Counted from the first letter of the stretch, positions 1-8,856 are shown. The stretch is 39,809 nt of DNA from Psychrobacter sp. (GCF_018260395.1 NZ_JAGLBC010000008.1:1-39809); one strand, 5' to 3'. The notes: generated by a model from the letters alone, not told the origin. A program made the numbers and translations.

Positions 1-42
1 TATATTATCTCAAGTTTATTTAGTGAATTATCTATTAGCCTA

Positions 43-96
43 GTATTTTTAAGTATACTATTTTTAAGCATAGTATTTTTAAGTATAGTATTTTAA
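43..96. repeat. Short tandem repeat, 15-bp unit, about 3.5 copies
   Basis: Three consecutive 15-bp copies begin at 43, 58 and 73 (unit GTATTTTTAAGTATA with one or two changes), followed by a partial fourth at 88. The repeat lies upstream of the M48 protease gene in an AT-rich leader. Nothing else is recognisable in the first 225 bases. Confidence 0.85.
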
Positions 97-225
97 CCAG
101 TCAGTAATTTGATAACTTAATACTTTAATAACTCAATTCTTTAATAAGCTATTCATTTGATAAAAGTAATTCATCTTATAAATAAGCAGTTTGACAACAA
201 TGTGGCCCTACTAGCGAGGACAATA

Positions 226-1044
226 ATGAAGAATTTTTTAATCAAAACAACTTTAGTTGCTTCAGTATCAGCAATGGCTTTAACAGGCTGTAGCTCTACC
301 ACCAACTCAGGTGTTATCGGTAGTGACAGACAACAGCTTTTATTGGTTTCTAATGAACAAGTATTGCAAATGTCTGCCCAAAGCTACAACCAATTGTTAT
401 CACAAGCCAATGCCAAACGTGCGCTAGATACTGACCCTGCACAATTGGCTCGTCTACAACGTATTGCCAAAAACCTGATTAATCAGGCTGAACTGTATCG
501 TAGTGATGCCAAAAGTTGGCAATGGGAAGTTCATACCATCAAATCTAATGAGCTGAATGCTTTCGTACTACCAGGTGGTAAAATCATGTTCTACTCCGGT
601 ATTATTGATAAGTTAAATCTAACGGATGCGGAAATTGCAGCCATTATGGGGCATGAAATGGCACATGCTATTCGTGAACATACCCGTGAGCGCATTTCAA
701 GCGAATACGCAACACAAGCTGGTATTGGTATTGCAGCTAGCGTCTTTGGACTGTCTCAAGGTCAAGCACAGTTAGCTAACCTTGCAGGTGATTTAGGTGT
801 TTCTCGTCCAAACAGTCGCACTCAAGAGGCGGAAGCTGATAAGATTGGTTTGGTACTTATGGCCAAAGCTGGGTATGATCCAAATGCTGCAATTTCTTTA
901 TGGAAAAAAATGCAAAATGCCAGCCAAGGCGAACCACCTCAATTTTTAAGTACTCACCCTTCAAGCTCTAGCCGTATCTCTAACTTACAAGCTCTAATTC
1001 CTAGTGTTATGCCGTATTATACCAGTAGCAATAAGCCTAGATAA
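226..1044 (+). CDS. M48 family zinc metalloprotease lipoprotein (LoiP-like)
   Basis: Predicted periplasmic, membrane-anchored zinc endopeptidase of 272 residues, probably an envelope quality-control protease like E. coli LoiP. The start at 226 is preferred over an in-frame codon at 157. It follows a GCGAGGA ribosome-binding site at 214-220 and opens a clean lipoprotein signal (MKNFLIKTTL..., lipobox LTGC near residue 20). The zinc motif HEMAH spans residues 143-147, and the third ligand is in EAEAD (E201). The C-terminal part after AGYDP is the usual M48C ending. A Rho-independent terminator follows at 1078-1112, so it is probably monocistronic. The family is certain; the substrate is unknown. 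Confidence 0.92.
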   Translation: MKNFLIKTTLVASVSAMALTGCSSTTNSGVIGSDRQQLLLVSNEQVLQMSAQSYNQLLSQANAKRALDTDPAQLARLQRIAKNLINQAELYRSDAKSWQWEVHTIKSNELNAFVLPGGKIMFYSGIIDKLNLTDAEIAAIMGHEMAHAIREHTRERISSEYATQAGIGIAASVFGLSQGQAQLANLAGDLGVSRPNSRTQEAEADKIGLVLMAKAGYDPNAAISLWKKMQNASQGEPPQFLSTHPSSSSRISNLQALIPSVMPYYTSSNKPR

Positions 1045-1077
1045 ATTAAGCTTATCTACGTGAACAGGTCTTTTTTT

Positions 1078-1112
1078 AAAACAGCCTACTGCTTTGCACA
1101 GGCTGTTTTTTT
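1078..1112 (+). terminator. Rho-independent terminator after the M48 protease
   Basis: The stem AAACAGCCT (1079-1087) pairs with AGGCTGTTT (1100-1108) across a 12-nt loop and is followed by a run of T. It sits 34 bases after the protease stop codon. Confidence 0.85.
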
Positions 1113-1270
1113 ATGTCCAATTAAACCCTAATTTAATTTAAATATTGCTCTATTGATTGCAGACTACCACTAGAGCAAAGCTATTGATAACTGTTAATAT
1201 AGAGTCTATAAATATAACATTGTCTGTATCAGCGTCATTAAGTTTTATGGCTATCATTAGGAGAAAAAGC

Positions 1271-1594
1271 TTGCAAACCCAAAGTGAAATAAGACAACGT
1301 ATAGAAGCGCTGAACCCCACTCATATAGAGTTAATTAATGAATCCAAGAATCATTCTGGCTACTTTGAGGGTAAGGAGAGTCACTTTAAACTGACGGTGG
1401 TTAGCCCAGAGTTTGAAGCTAAAAGACGAGTCGCTAGACATCAGCTGATATATGGACTAATGGATAATTTGATGACCAGTCAAGGTGGCACCATTCATGC
1501 TTTAGCTATTCATGCTTATAGCCCTGAAGAGTGGCAACAGCAAAATCAAACCGTACCTGCCAGTCCACTTTGTGCCAGTCAGAATAAACAATAA
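1271..1594 (+). CDS. bolA: BolA family protein, TTG start
   Basis: BolA proteins work with monothiol glutaredoxins in iron-sulfur handling and affect cell shape and biofilm under stress. The 107-residue product carries the whole BolA fold: an N-terminal helix (QSEIRQRIEAL), NESKNHSG, SHFKLTVVSPEF, then RVARHQLIYGLMDNL and LAIHAYSPEEW, with the conserved histidines in RHQLIY and IHAYSP. The reading frame is open from 1157 and has an ATG at 1247. TTG at 1271 is the better start: TAGGAG lies at 1258-1263, seven bases upstream, and this start places the first helix exactly where BolA proteins begin. Residues encoded before it do not resemble the family. The C-terminal tail of about 20 polar residues is variable. 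Confidence 0.88.
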   Translation: MQTQSEIRQRIEALNPTHIELINESKNHSGYFEGKESHFKLTVVSPEFEAKRRVARHQLIYGLMDNLMTSQGGTIHALAIHAYSPEEWQQQNQTVPASPLCASQNKQ

Positions 1595-1649
1595 ATATAA
1601 ATATAATTATCATAAATTTTAAGGGCTAGGAGACTGGCTAAGGACACTT

Positions 1650-2009
1650 ATGAAACACTTACATATGCTAATGGCGGTAATTACCGTAATCCTTTTTTTA
1701 TGGCAAAGCTATTTGGTAATGACCAAAGGAAAACGTTTTGACAAAAAAGGCAAGATTGCGACTCACGTGGTTTATGCCTTATTGATCATCTCAGGGGTTC
1801 TAAATGTCATGCCGCTGTTATCAGCGAATGCACCCCTACAATGGGTCGCTGCCAAAATTATATTACTGGTGGCTGCAATAAGTGCTAGTATTAAAGCCTT
1901 TAAAGCGACTGCTACACCTTCTCAGAGTAAAACAGGAATCTTTATCGCTTTTATCGCTTATGTGGCTATCTTTATTTTAGCGTTCGTTAAGCCTGGCAAC
2001 TTTATGTAA
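1650..2009 (+). CDS. SirB2-family inner-membrane protein
   Basis: A hydrophobic protein of 119 residues with about four transmembrane helices (roughly residues 3-22, 38-57, 64-83 and 96-113). It opens with MKHLHMLMAVITVILFLWQS, typical of the SirB2 family. The SirB name comes from a Salmonella invasion-regulator locus, but the biochemical role is not established. An AAGGA ribosome-binding site lies before the ATG, and it follows bolA by about 55 bases in the same direction. Family assignment rests on hydropathy pattern and on length, which matches the family. Confidence 0.75.
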   Translation: MKHLHMLMAVITVILFLWQSYLVMTKGKRFDKKGKIATHVVYALLIISGVLNVMPLLSANAPLQWVAAKIILLVAAISASIKAFKATATPSQSKTGIFIAFIAYVAIFILAFVKPGNFM

Positions 2010-2131
2010 GGCTATTGGCCTAACTCAGTCAGCTAAAAATAATTGGTTAACAAAATATAATGAGTTAACAATTGAGCCTTTATTGCCCTGTATAATCTAT
2101 AGCTAACTAAACCATTCATTTAGGAACTGAT

Positions 2132-2548
2132 ATGCCAAAACTTAGCGTTAAAACTTTAATAACCTCTACTACAGTTGCAGCAAGCGTACTGCTTCTAGGC
2201 GGCTGTGCCAGTACTGGTAATGTCTCACCTCAGTATATTCCGCCAAGTACCTATCAAACCTACGACTGTAATGCTTTGTCTCAAGAATATAATCGCATTC
2301 AAAGCTACGTTAACAATGAGAGCAAAACCTATTCAGGCATAACCACGACAGGTGTGGGTGTGGGTATTTCAGCCGGACGTTGGGGTATTTCTCCAAATAT
2401 TAATATTGGTCTGGGTCAAAGTAGCAATAACGATGCGCGCAATGCAAAGCTATCGCGTCTATATGGTGAACGTGATGCAGTGGTACAATCTGCGCGTATG
2501 AAACAATGCGCCTTTGCCACCAATCTAAAAATATATGGCGAAAAATAG
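2132..2548 (+). CDS. Small predicted outer-membrane lipoprotein, function unknown
   Basis: The 138-residue product has a lipoprotein signal (hydrophobic core TTVAASVLLLGG, lipobox LGGC, Cys at about residue 25). A mature domain follows with a helical segment (DCNALSQEYNRIQSYVNNES), a glycine-rich stretch (TTTGVGVGISAGRWGISPNI) and a second helix (ARNAKLSRLYGERDAVVQSA) ending near KQCAF. Two mature cysteines, in YDCNA and KQCAF, could form a disulfide. This layout of two helices around a glycine-rich linker is seen in many uncharacterised gammaproteobacterial lipoproteins. I cannot name a function. AGGAAC upstream serves as ribosome-binding site. Confidence 0.8.
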   Translation: MPKLSVKTLITSTTVAASVLLLGGCASTGNVSPQYIPPSTYQTYDCNALSQEYNRIQSYVNNESKTYSGITTTGVGVGISAGRWGISPNINIGLGQSSNNDARNAKLSRLYGERDAVVQSARMKQCAFATNLKIYGEK

Positions 2549-2670
2549 GAGTGAGATTGACTATTTAGTTAGCCATACCTTAAATTAAATTAGGTAGGTT
2601 TATTAGTTTAGGTTACATTTTTATTAAAGCATAAAGACATGGACAGGCTAAGGAATAAGGCAACATTATC

Positions 2671-4026
2671 ATGAGTCAGCCCACAACGAATACAGCCCAT
2701 ACTTTAGGTAATAACACTAATATAAATAAAAAGCCGGCTCATTTTGAGCGATCTGATCATCAGCGTGTGGTGATTACCGGTATGGGTGCTATTACTCCGC
2801 TTGGATTGGATGTTGATACCACTTGGCAACGTTTAATTGCTGGTGAAAGTGGTATCAAACCTATTACCCATTTTGATGCCTCAACTTATCGTGCTCAGTT
2901 TGCAGGGACTATTGAAGATTTTGATGTCAGTCAATTTATGGCTGCAAAAGAGGCGCGTCGATATGATGCTTTTATCCATTATGGCGTTGCCGCTGCCAGT
3001 ATGGCATTAAAACAAGCCGGCTATATAGAACAAGTTTCTGCAGAACCTGCACCGGTTAAAAATGTTGACGCCAATCGTTTTGGCGTCATTATTGGGGCAG
3101 GTATTGGTGGTCTACAGACGTTGGAAGACAATCGTGATGCGCTTGCCAATCAAGGTATACGCCGTGTCTCTCCGTTTACTCTGCCCGGCGCCATTATCAA
3201 TATGGCAGCTGGCATGGTGGCCATTAAGCACAATTTACGCGGGCCTAATTTAGCCACTGCCACTGCTTGCACCTCGGCGGCTCATGCTATTGGTTTAGCC
3301 GCACGACTCATTGCTTATGGCGATTGTGACGTAATGCTGGCTGGTGGCAGTGAAAAAGGCTCTAGCCCATTAGGTATGTCCGGATTTGGCGCAATGGGTG
3401 CTTTATCAACTCGCAATGACGACCCCACTCGTGCTAGCCGTCCGTTTGATAAAGATCGTGATGGATTTGTATTAGGTGACGGTGCAGGAGTTTTAGTACT
3501 TGAAAGTTTAGCGCATGCCAAAGCTCGCGGGGCAACTATTTTAGCAGAGTTGGCAGGTTTTGGTATGAGTGACGATGCGCACCATATTACTGCCCCGCCA
3601 ACCAATGGTGACGGTGCCGCCAGAGCTATGATGATGGCCATACAAGATGCTGGAATTGACCCTTGTGAGATTGGCTATATCAACGCGCATGGTACCAGTA
3701 CCTCAGCGGGCGATGTCGCTGAATCTAGAGCCATTGAGGGCTTATTCGAAGCTTGTAAAGACAAATTATTGGTCAGCTCTACCAAATCCATGACAGGGCA
3801 TTTACTAGGCGCTGCGGGGGCAATAGAATCCATATTTAGTATTCAAGCTTTACTTGAGCAAACGGTTCCCCCTACCATTAATCTAGACAATGTAGATGAG
3901 AAATGTCATTTAGACTATGTGGCCAATACGGCACGGTTAGTTAACGACTTAACCTATACCATGTCAAATAGTTTTGGATTTGGCGGTACCAATGGTTCGT
4001 TAATCTTTGCACGATGGACGGATTAA
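2671..4026 (+). CDS. fabF: 3-oxoacyl-[ACP] synthase II (beta-ketoacyl synthase, FabF type)
   Basis: Catalyses condensation of malonyl-ACP with acyl-ACP in fatty acid elongation, in the cytoplasm. The 451-residue thiolase-fold enzyme has the complete KAS II active site: nucleophile C200 in TATACTSAAH, H340 in INAHGTSTSAGD, K372 in SSTKSMTGH and H377, plus the glycine-rich end SNSFGFGGTNGSL. It is about 40 residues longer than typical FabF. Some 30 of these are a polar N-terminal extension before HQRVVITGMGAITPLG. No acpP or fabG flanks it, so this is a stand-alone copy and may be a second FabF-like paralogue rather than the main elongase. The KAS class is secure; FabF versus a FabF-like paralogue is less so. 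Confidence 0.9.
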   Translation: MSQPTTNTAHTLGNNTNINKKPAHFERSDHQRVVITGMGAITPLGLDVDTTWQRLIAGESGIKPITHFDASTYRAQFAGTIEDFDVSQFMAAKEARRYDAFIHYGVAAASMALKQAGYIEQVSAEPAPVKNVDANRFGVIIGAGIGGLQTLEDNRDALANQGIRRVSPFTLPGAIINMAAGMVAIKHNLRGPNLATATACTSAAHAIGLAARLIAYGDCDVMLAGGSEKGSSPLGMSGFGAMGALSTRNDDPTRASRPFDKDRDGFVLGDGAGVLVLESLAHAKARGATILAELAGFGMSDDAHHITAPPTNGDGAARAMMMAIQDAGIDPCEIGYINAHGTSTSAGDVAESRAIEGLFEACKDKLLVSSTKSMTGHLLGAAGAIESIFSIQALLEQTVPPTINLDNVDEKCHLDYVANTARLVNDLTYTMSNSFGFGGTNGSLIFARWTD

Positions 4027-4061
4027 CCACTGTTAATTTGTCTAACTTCATTTCGCTGAAT

Positions 4062-4104
4062 AAACTGGCCTAAATCAACTGGTCTTACTAAACTGGCCTG
4101 AATT
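4062..4104. repeat. Short tandem repeat, 14-bp unit, 3 copies
   Basis: Copies start near 4062, 4076 and 4090, each with a core close to AAACTGGCCT. A fourth related core (AAACTGTCTT) lies at 4119-4128. The repeat is in the spacer between fabF and the next gene. Confidence 0.7.
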
Positions 4105-4257
4105 ATTTTGTGTCAATTAAACTGTCTTAAGCTAGCAATGTACTGCTATGATTTAGATCTATATTATTAAATTTTAAATCGATCTATTCGCATATTAAGC
4201 GCCCGCTCTTTATTTTAATTATTTATCCCTTTCAAACTTCTATGGAGACAAGTTAAC

Positions 4258-5121
4258 ATGGCACAAGTTGCGTTCTCACACCAATTTTCCCATCACTGGA
4301 GCAATGCACCGCAAGCTGTCAAAGATGCTTTGTTGCAAGAGTTTGAAGACATTATGGAGCTGCTTGACGTAGACACAGACCTAGAAACGTTTGAGTTTAC
4401 AGTACCTGATCTGCATGCTCATATCGAAGCTATAAATGCAAAGATTGCAGCACAAGAACAAGCTGCCAGCGTTGAACAAAATAGGCTCGAGACTGAACGC
4501 TTAGAAACCGAACATTTAGAGAACGAAAATAGTGAGTTTGAGTCTCTTGAAGCAGAGAGATTACAGCATGAGCAGCAAGCAGCGGAGCAACAACGTATCT
4601 TTGATGCAGAAGAAGCTGCTTATTTAGCTACTATCGAGCAACCACAAGCCGAACTGTTAGATGCTGAGTCTCAAGATTTAGAAGTCATAGGCATAGACGA
4701 GGATTGTGAGCTAGTTGAAAGTAGCGATGAATCACTCAGCGATGATAAGGGCCATATATTAGCCAATGAAACCGAGGCTAAAGACGCATTTCATGAAGCT
4801 GAAACTAATACTGAAAATATAATCGTAATTAAAGCCAATGCAATGCCTGAAGCTCAAACAAAGCTTACACCAGTTATGGAACCTGAATCACAACCGGAAC
4901 ATATAGCAACCAAAATCAGCGAGCCAGAACCCCATATCGTTGCGCCAGCTGCATTCGCTTTTGATACGACTTTACCCACTACTGAGCTAGATGAAGACTT
5001 TATTAAAGAGCTTGAAAACCGTATTGATGACTATTTAGCCGATCAATTGACCGCTATGTCAGAGGACTTAAAATCTTGGTTACACGAACAAGTGGCCAGC
5101 CGTCTTAATCGAAATAAATAA
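4258..5121 (+). CDS. Acidic coiled-coil protein of unknown function
   Basis: Not recognised. The 287-residue protein has no signal peptide or transmembrane helix and is strongly acidic. An N-terminal segment (FSHQFSHHW..., residues 1-60) looks folded. Residues about 60-135 are rich in Glu, Gln and Ala with heptad character (NRLETERLETEHLENEN), so probably coiled coil. A disordered Glu/Ser/Pro-rich middle follows (about 135-245). The last 40 residues form an amphipathic helix with alternating acidic and hydrophobic residues (DFIKELENRIDDYLADQLTA, then LKSWLHEQVASRL). Conserved-looking ends joined by a variable linker suggest a scaffold or adaptor, but that is inference only. It is convergent with uvrC. 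Confidence 0.8.
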   Translation: MAQVAFSHQFSHHWSNAPQAVKDALLQEFEDIMELLDVDTDLETFEFTVPDLHAHIEAINAKIAAQEQAASVEQNRLETERLETEHLENENSEFESLEAERLQHEQQAAEQQRIFDAEEAAYLATIEQPQAELLDAESQDLEVIGIDEDCELVESSDESLSDDKGHILANETEAKDAFHEAETNTENIIVIKANAMPEAQTKLTPVMEPESQPEHIATKISEPEPHIVAPAAFAFDTTLPTTELDEDFIKELENRIDDYLADQLTAMSEDLKSWLHEQVASRLNRNK

Positions 5122-5176
5122 CTAACGACACTGAACTAAACTATAGTAAATAACCAAGGTTCAGGCATTTATCACA

Positions 5177-7039
5177 TTACTCATGCAAAACTTTATAAAT
5201 GGTATTGGCCATTACACTTCCAATACCATTAACCCCTTCAAGCTCTTGTTGCGATGCCCCTAGTAATTGTTGTAATCCGCCAAAGTGATTTAATAAATCA
5301 CGACGACGTTTTTCGCCCAATCCTGGAATAACTTCGAGTACCGATGTTGAGCGGCGTTTATCCCGCTTTTTACGATGTGCTGTAATGGCAAAACGATGCG
5401 CTTCATCACGGATATTCATGATCAAGTGTAGCGCTTTTGAGTCCATTGGCAGATCTAAAGGCTCATGATTAATAAAGTGCAGCACTTCAAGTCCCGCCTT
5501 ACGCCCTTCTCCTTTTGCGACGCCAATAAGCAAAGTATCATTTAAGATACCCAACTCAGTTAGCACATTTTTTGCCATGTTTAACTGACCTTTACCGCCG
5601 TCAACAATCAACACATCGGGTAATGGGTGCTTCTTATAACGACGGTTCAATGCTTGCGCCATAGCAGCATAATCATCACCATCTTGAACACCATGAATGG
5701 CATATTGACGATAATCTCGTTTGCGTGCCCCGCCTTGGTCAAATACCACACAACTTGCTATAGTTGCCTCTCCCATGGTATGCGAAATATCAAAACATTC
5801 AACTCTATCGATATTATTTTGAGTTACTGGCTTAAGCACTTCTTTTAAAGCGCCAAACCTAGCGTGCAACTCTAAATAATCGCCAAGCTTGGTTTTTAGA
5901 GCATTCGTGGCATTTAGCTTGGCTAGATCCAACCACTGCGCGCGGTGCTCACGAACATTGGTCTTAATACTGGTCTTAGCTTCGAAATGCGTACTTAATG
6001 CTTCTTGCAAGGCATCTTGATCAGGTAGCTCATGACTAATGATAATCTCTAAAGGCAAGTCGTCGGTCACTTGGAAATAAAATGAGGTTATAAATGCCGA
6101 CAAATTATCCTCAATCGGCTCACTACTATCGACATCAGGGAAGTAATTTTTACCGCCTAAGACCCGGCCTCCCCGTACTGTAAGCACATTGACACAGGTC
6201 ATGCCGGCCTGACTGGCAATAGAGATAACGTCTGCTTCACCCTGCACAGTATAAACCGCTTGGCGAGACTGGACTTCGCGTAGCATAGACAATTGATCGC
6301 GATAAAAAGCCGCTTTTTCGAAATCTAAATCATCCGCTGCGACCTCCATCTTGTCTATCAATGCTGTGTGAATGTCACTAGAGTCGCCTTTTAAGAAACG
6401 AATAGTATTTTGCACATCGGTCGCATAATCTTCTGGAGATACCAATCCCACGCAGGGCGCACGACAACGCTTGATTTGATACTCTAGGCAAGGACGCTGA
6501 CGTTGGCGAAAGAAGGTATTGGTACATTGGCGCATTTGAAACATCTTTTGCATCAGTACTAACGTTTCTTTCGCTGCATACGCTGAAGGGAAAGGCCCAA
6601 AAAACTTACCTTTTTGATGTTTGGCTTTGCCGCGCCCATAGGCCAATCTAGGGTAAGGCTGATCGGCAGATATAAACACATATAAATAAGATTTATCATC
6701 ACGAAGTAGTACATTATACGGGGGGCGATATTCTTTAATTAGGTTTTGTTCAAGCAATAACGCTTCGGTTTCACTGCGAGTGATAATGGTTTCAATATTA
6801 TGAATGCGGGATACTAGCGCTCGTGTCTTGGGATGATCTATTGTTTTAGCAAAGTAGCTATTTACTCGGCTTTTAAGGGACTTAGCCTTGCCTACGTACA
6901 AGATATCACCATGTTTACCGAGCATTTTATACACACCGGGTAAATTGGGCAGGCGCTTAATCAAATGCTTAAGGCGCAGCTGTTTATCATGCCCTGCCAC
7001 TTGCTCATTATCCATTGCTGTTGTCGACGTATTGACCAT
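5177..7039 (-). CDS. uvrC: Excinuclease ABC subunit C
   Basis: UvrC makes the dual incisions around DNA lesions in nucleotide excision repair after UvrA/UvrB loading. Domains in order: a GIY-YIG nuclease for the 3' incision (LPGVYKML ... [18 protein letters not shown]), a cysteine-containing segment ([13 protein letters not shown]), a UVR motif for UvrB contact ([15 protein letters not shown]), an RNase H-like 5'-incision domain ([21 protein letters not shown]) and a C-terminal double helix-hairpin-helix ([27 protein letters not shown]). The start is uncertain. TTG at 7054, ATG at 7039 and ATG at 7015 are all in frame and none has a strong ribosome-binding site. I give the 7039 ATG, which makes 620 residues. 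It is separated from the upstream rplS by a terminator, so it has its own promoter. Confidence 0.95.
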   Translation of the reverse strand: MVNTSTTAMDNEQVAGHDKQLRLKHLIKRLPNLPGVYKMLGKHGDILYVGKAKSLKSRVNSYFAKTIDHPKTRALVSRIHNIETIITRSETEALLLEQNLIKEYRPPYNVLLRDDKSYLYVFISADQPYPRLAYGRGKAKHQKGKFFGPFPSAYAAKETLVLMQKMFQMRQCTNTFFRQRQRPCLEYQIKRCRAPCVGLVSPEDYATDVQNTIRFLKGDSSDIHTALIDKMEVAADDLDFEKAAFYRDQLSMLREVQSRQAVYTVQGEADVISIASQAGMTCVNVLTVRGGRVLGGKNYFPDVDSSEPIEDNLSAFITSFYFQVTDDLPLEIIISHELPDQDALQEALSTHFEAKTSIKTNVREHRAQWLDLAKLNATNALKTKLGDYLELHARFGALKEVLKPVTQNNIDRVECFDISHTMGEATIASCVVFDQGGARKRDYRQYAIHGVQDGDDYAAMAQALNRRYKKHPLPDVLIVDGGKGQLNMAKNVLTELGILNDTLLIGVAKGEGRKAGLEVLHFINHEPLDLPMDSKALHLIMNIRDEAHRFAITAHRKKRDKRRSTSVLEVIPGLGEKRRRDLLNHFGGLQQLLGASQQELEGVNGIGSVMANTIYKVLHE

Positions 7040-7113
7040 AATTTTCGAAACCAAAAATATTTAACATATTTGTATTTATGGGGCCCTAAAGCCTTTATTA
7101 CAAGCTGATATAT

Positions 7114-7167
7114 CCTTGTAGACAAACATTCCCTAGCAAACAAACATTCTCTTGTAGACAAACATAG
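7114..7167. repeat. 18-bp tandem repeat, 3 copies, in the uvrC leader
   Basis: Three adjoining 18-bp units run from 7114, 7132 and 7150. Units 1 and 3 share TTGTAGACAAACAT and the middle one reads CCTAGCAAACAAACATTC. If transcription starts where the candidate promoter suggests, the repeats lie in the uvrC 5' leader. Confidence 0.85.
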
Positions 7168-7183
7168 CAGAGCTGGGAAGAAG

Positions 7184-7212
7184 GTATAAAAACTCAAATT
7201 TTGCTTTTCCAA
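7184..7212 (-). promoter_or_regulatory. Candidate promoter for uvrC
   Basis: On the minus strand a TTGGAA box (complement of 7207-7212) is followed after 17 bases by TTATAC (complement of 7184-7189). It lies downstream of the rplS terminator and is the best sigma-70 match I found before uvrC. The match is moderate only. Confidence 0.35.
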
Positions 7213-7267
7213 TTGCTCGTAGGTAATGGATAAAGAAAGTCGCTCATCAAGCTTGTATTTAGATAGC

Positions 7268-7303
7268 AAAAAACCCTCAACCTTTTCAGATTGAGGGTTT
7301 TTC
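7268..7303 (-). terminator. Terminator of the rpsP-rimM-trmD-rplS operon
   Basis: AAAACCCTCAA (ending at 7280) pairs with TTGAGGGTTTT (from 7291) across a 10-nt loop. Runs of T/A on both sides could let it work in both directions. It lies about 80 bases past the rplS stop. Confidence 0.9.
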
Positions 7304-7384
7304 CTGATAACACATGATTACCAGCTCTTTTTGGTATACAACTAATTAATGCTTTAGCCTAATATTAGGATCAGCCTAGATGTA

Positions 7385-7807
7385 TTAGATTCCTGGCGCA
7401 GTTTGTACTGCATCTGGAACGCCTGCGTCAGTTTTAGTTTGAACATCTTCACGACGTGATAACTTTTCGCGGATACGAGCTGATTTACCAGAACGCTCAC
7501 GTAAGTAGTAAAGTTTCGCACGACGTACAGCACCACGACGTTTAACTTCAATGCTATGAATAACTGGTGAATGTAACTGGAAAGCACGCTCAACACCGAT
7601 GCCGCTTGAGATTTTACGAACGGTGAATGCAGAGTTAAGACCACGGTTACGCTTAGCGATTACCACGCCTTCAAAAGCCTGAAGACGCTCACGGTCACCT
7701 TCACGTACTTTTACTTGAACCACTACAGTATCACCAGAAGAGAAACTAGGACGCTCAAGTAGTTGTGAATTTTCAACTGCTTGTACTAATGGATATGCAT
7801 TACTCAT
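7385..7807 (-). CDS. rplS: 50S ribosomal protein L19
   Basis: L19 sits at the 30S-50S interface of the ribosome. The 140-residue product contains the full family core ([73 protein letters not shown]). The start is the ATG at 7807 ([13 protein letters not shown]), with GAGGAGC six bases upstream. A longer frame to 7834 has no family similarity. The roughly 20-residue tail after REKLSRR ([20 protein letters not shown]) exceeds the usual 115-120 residue length. It is the last gene of the rpsP operon, 284 bases after trmD. Confidence 0.97.
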   Translation of the reverse strand: MSNAYPLVQAVENSQLLERPSFSSGDTVVVQVKVREGDRERLQAFEGVVIAKRNRGLNSAFTVRKISSGIGVERAFQLHSPVIHSIEVKRRGAVRRAKLYYLRERSGKSARIREKLSRREDVQTKTDAGVPDAVQTAPGI

Positions 7808-7929
7808 GAGATTGCTCCTCACATGGGACGGCATAGGCTAAGTCGCATACCACCCGTTTATAATAATAACCCCTCTCACTCAATAACGAGCTCAAAGGAG
7901 AAACAGGAATAAGAAATTAAGTTTTTGAC

Positions 7930-7954
7930 TGCCATTGATACTCGATCAATAGCA
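7930..7954 (-). promoter_or_regulatory. Hairpin in the trmD-rplS spacer
   Basis: TGCCATTGAT (7930-7939) and ATCAATAGCA (7945-7954) form a 10-bp stem with one wobble pair and a 5-nt ACTCG loop. No T run follows on the minus strand, so it is not a simple terminator. It could be a processing or mRNA-stability element setting L19 output relative to RimM/TrmD; that role is inference. Confidence 0.45.
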
Positions 7955-8091
7955 CTAATTAACCTATGATGACCTTAGCTTCGGACTTTGTCAGTTTAAG
8001 TAAGGACATTAATTAAGGGCATTAGTTGGAATCTGGTATAAATAAAATAATTAAGCTAAGCGCATATAAAGACGTTTCTGGGTCTATCCCA

Positions 8092-8856
8092 TTACGACTT
8101 TAGGTCATGTTTAACTTTTTTGAGCAAGCGAGCCTGCTCTGCATTCGGGGTAAATTTTTGCCACAAGTCAGGTCGCCTTTGTTGGGTACGCTCAACTTGT
8201 TGCACAAACCGCCACTGTGCAATATTGGCATGATGACCAGACAATAAAACTTCTGGCACCATTAAACCTTCAAAGTTATGAGGCTTAGTATAATGTGGAC
8301 AATCAAGCAGCCCTTCAACAAACGAGTCTTGCTCAGCGGACTGTGCATCACCCATTACATCGGGCAATCTTCGAATAACGCTGTCCATTAATACCATTGC
8401 CGGAAGCTCACCGCCAGTCAATACAAAATCCCCAATTGAAATTTCCATATCAACATAACGCTGTATAAGTCGCTCATCAATACCTTCATAGCGACCACAT
8501 AACAAAATCATTGCATCATAATGACGTGATGCCACCACCGCTTGTTCATCTAATTTATCGCCTTGCGGAGATAAATAAATAACGGGACAATGCTCTGAAT
8601 CTGTAGCACAGCCATTTAGACTGGCTTGCGATTTGGCATAATCTATGGCTTTAGCCAAAGGTTCTGCCATCATTACCATACCTGGTCCACCCCCAAAAGG
8701 GCGTTCATCAATACGGCGATAATTGTCTGTCGTAAAATCTCGAGGATTTATGCAATCGATTATGACTTGATTATTTTGTACAGCTCTACCAGTGATACCA
8801 AACTCGCTTATAGCGGTAAACATTTCAGGTAGTATGGTGATGACAGCGAAATACAA
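8092..8856 (-). CDS. trmD: tRNA (guanine-N1)-methyltransferase, TTG start
   Basis: TrmD uses S-adenosylmethionine to make m1G37 next to the anticodon, preventing +1 frameshifting. It is a SPOUT (trefoil-knot) enzyme and a homodimer. Visible motifs are [11 protein letters not shown] at the N-terminus, [49 protein letters not shown] and RRLPDVMG. The start is TTG at 8856: a near-perfect GGAGGTGA (complement of 8861-8868) lies five bases upstream, and the protein then begins [13 protein letters not shown] as in the family, giving 254 residues. An open frame extends to a TTG at 8892, but those extra codons overlap the ribosome-binding site and look noncoding. Confidence 0.96.
   Translation of the reverse strand: MYFAVITILPEMFTAISEFGITGRAVQNNQVIIDCINPRDFTTDNYRRIDERPFGGGPGMVMMAEPLAKAIDYAKSQASLNGCATDSEHCPVIYLSPQGDKLDEQAVVASRHYDAMILLCGRYEGIDERLIQRYVDMEISIGDFVLTGGELPAMVLMDSVIRRLPDVMGDAQSAEQDSFVEGLLDCPHYTKPHNFEGLMVPEVLLSGHHANIAQWRFVQQVERTQQRRPDLWQKFTPNAEQARLLKKVKHDLKS

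Larger units (their letters stand above)
7055..7267. other. uvrC upstream region
   Basis: The spacer between the rplS operon terminator and uvrC has no convincing gene. It contains a possible minus-strand promoter and an 18-bp tandem repeat, listed separately. A minus-strand reading frame crossing the repeat and running into uvrC codes for no recognisable protein. Confidence 0.6.

Noticed and set aside
3315-3641. Antisense open frame of 108 codons inside fabF
   Set aside because: It lies entirely within a strongly conserved coding region and its composition mirrors the complementary codons of fabF.
6961-7269. Minus-strand frame of 102 codons overlapping the uvrC start and the 18-bp repeats
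   Set aside because: It overlaps uvrC in another phase, has a repetitive sequence due to the tandem repeat and resembles no protein family.
7354-7644. Minus-strand open frame overlapping rplS
   Set aside because: It is out of phase with the well-supported L19 gene and shows no domain or ribosome-binding site.
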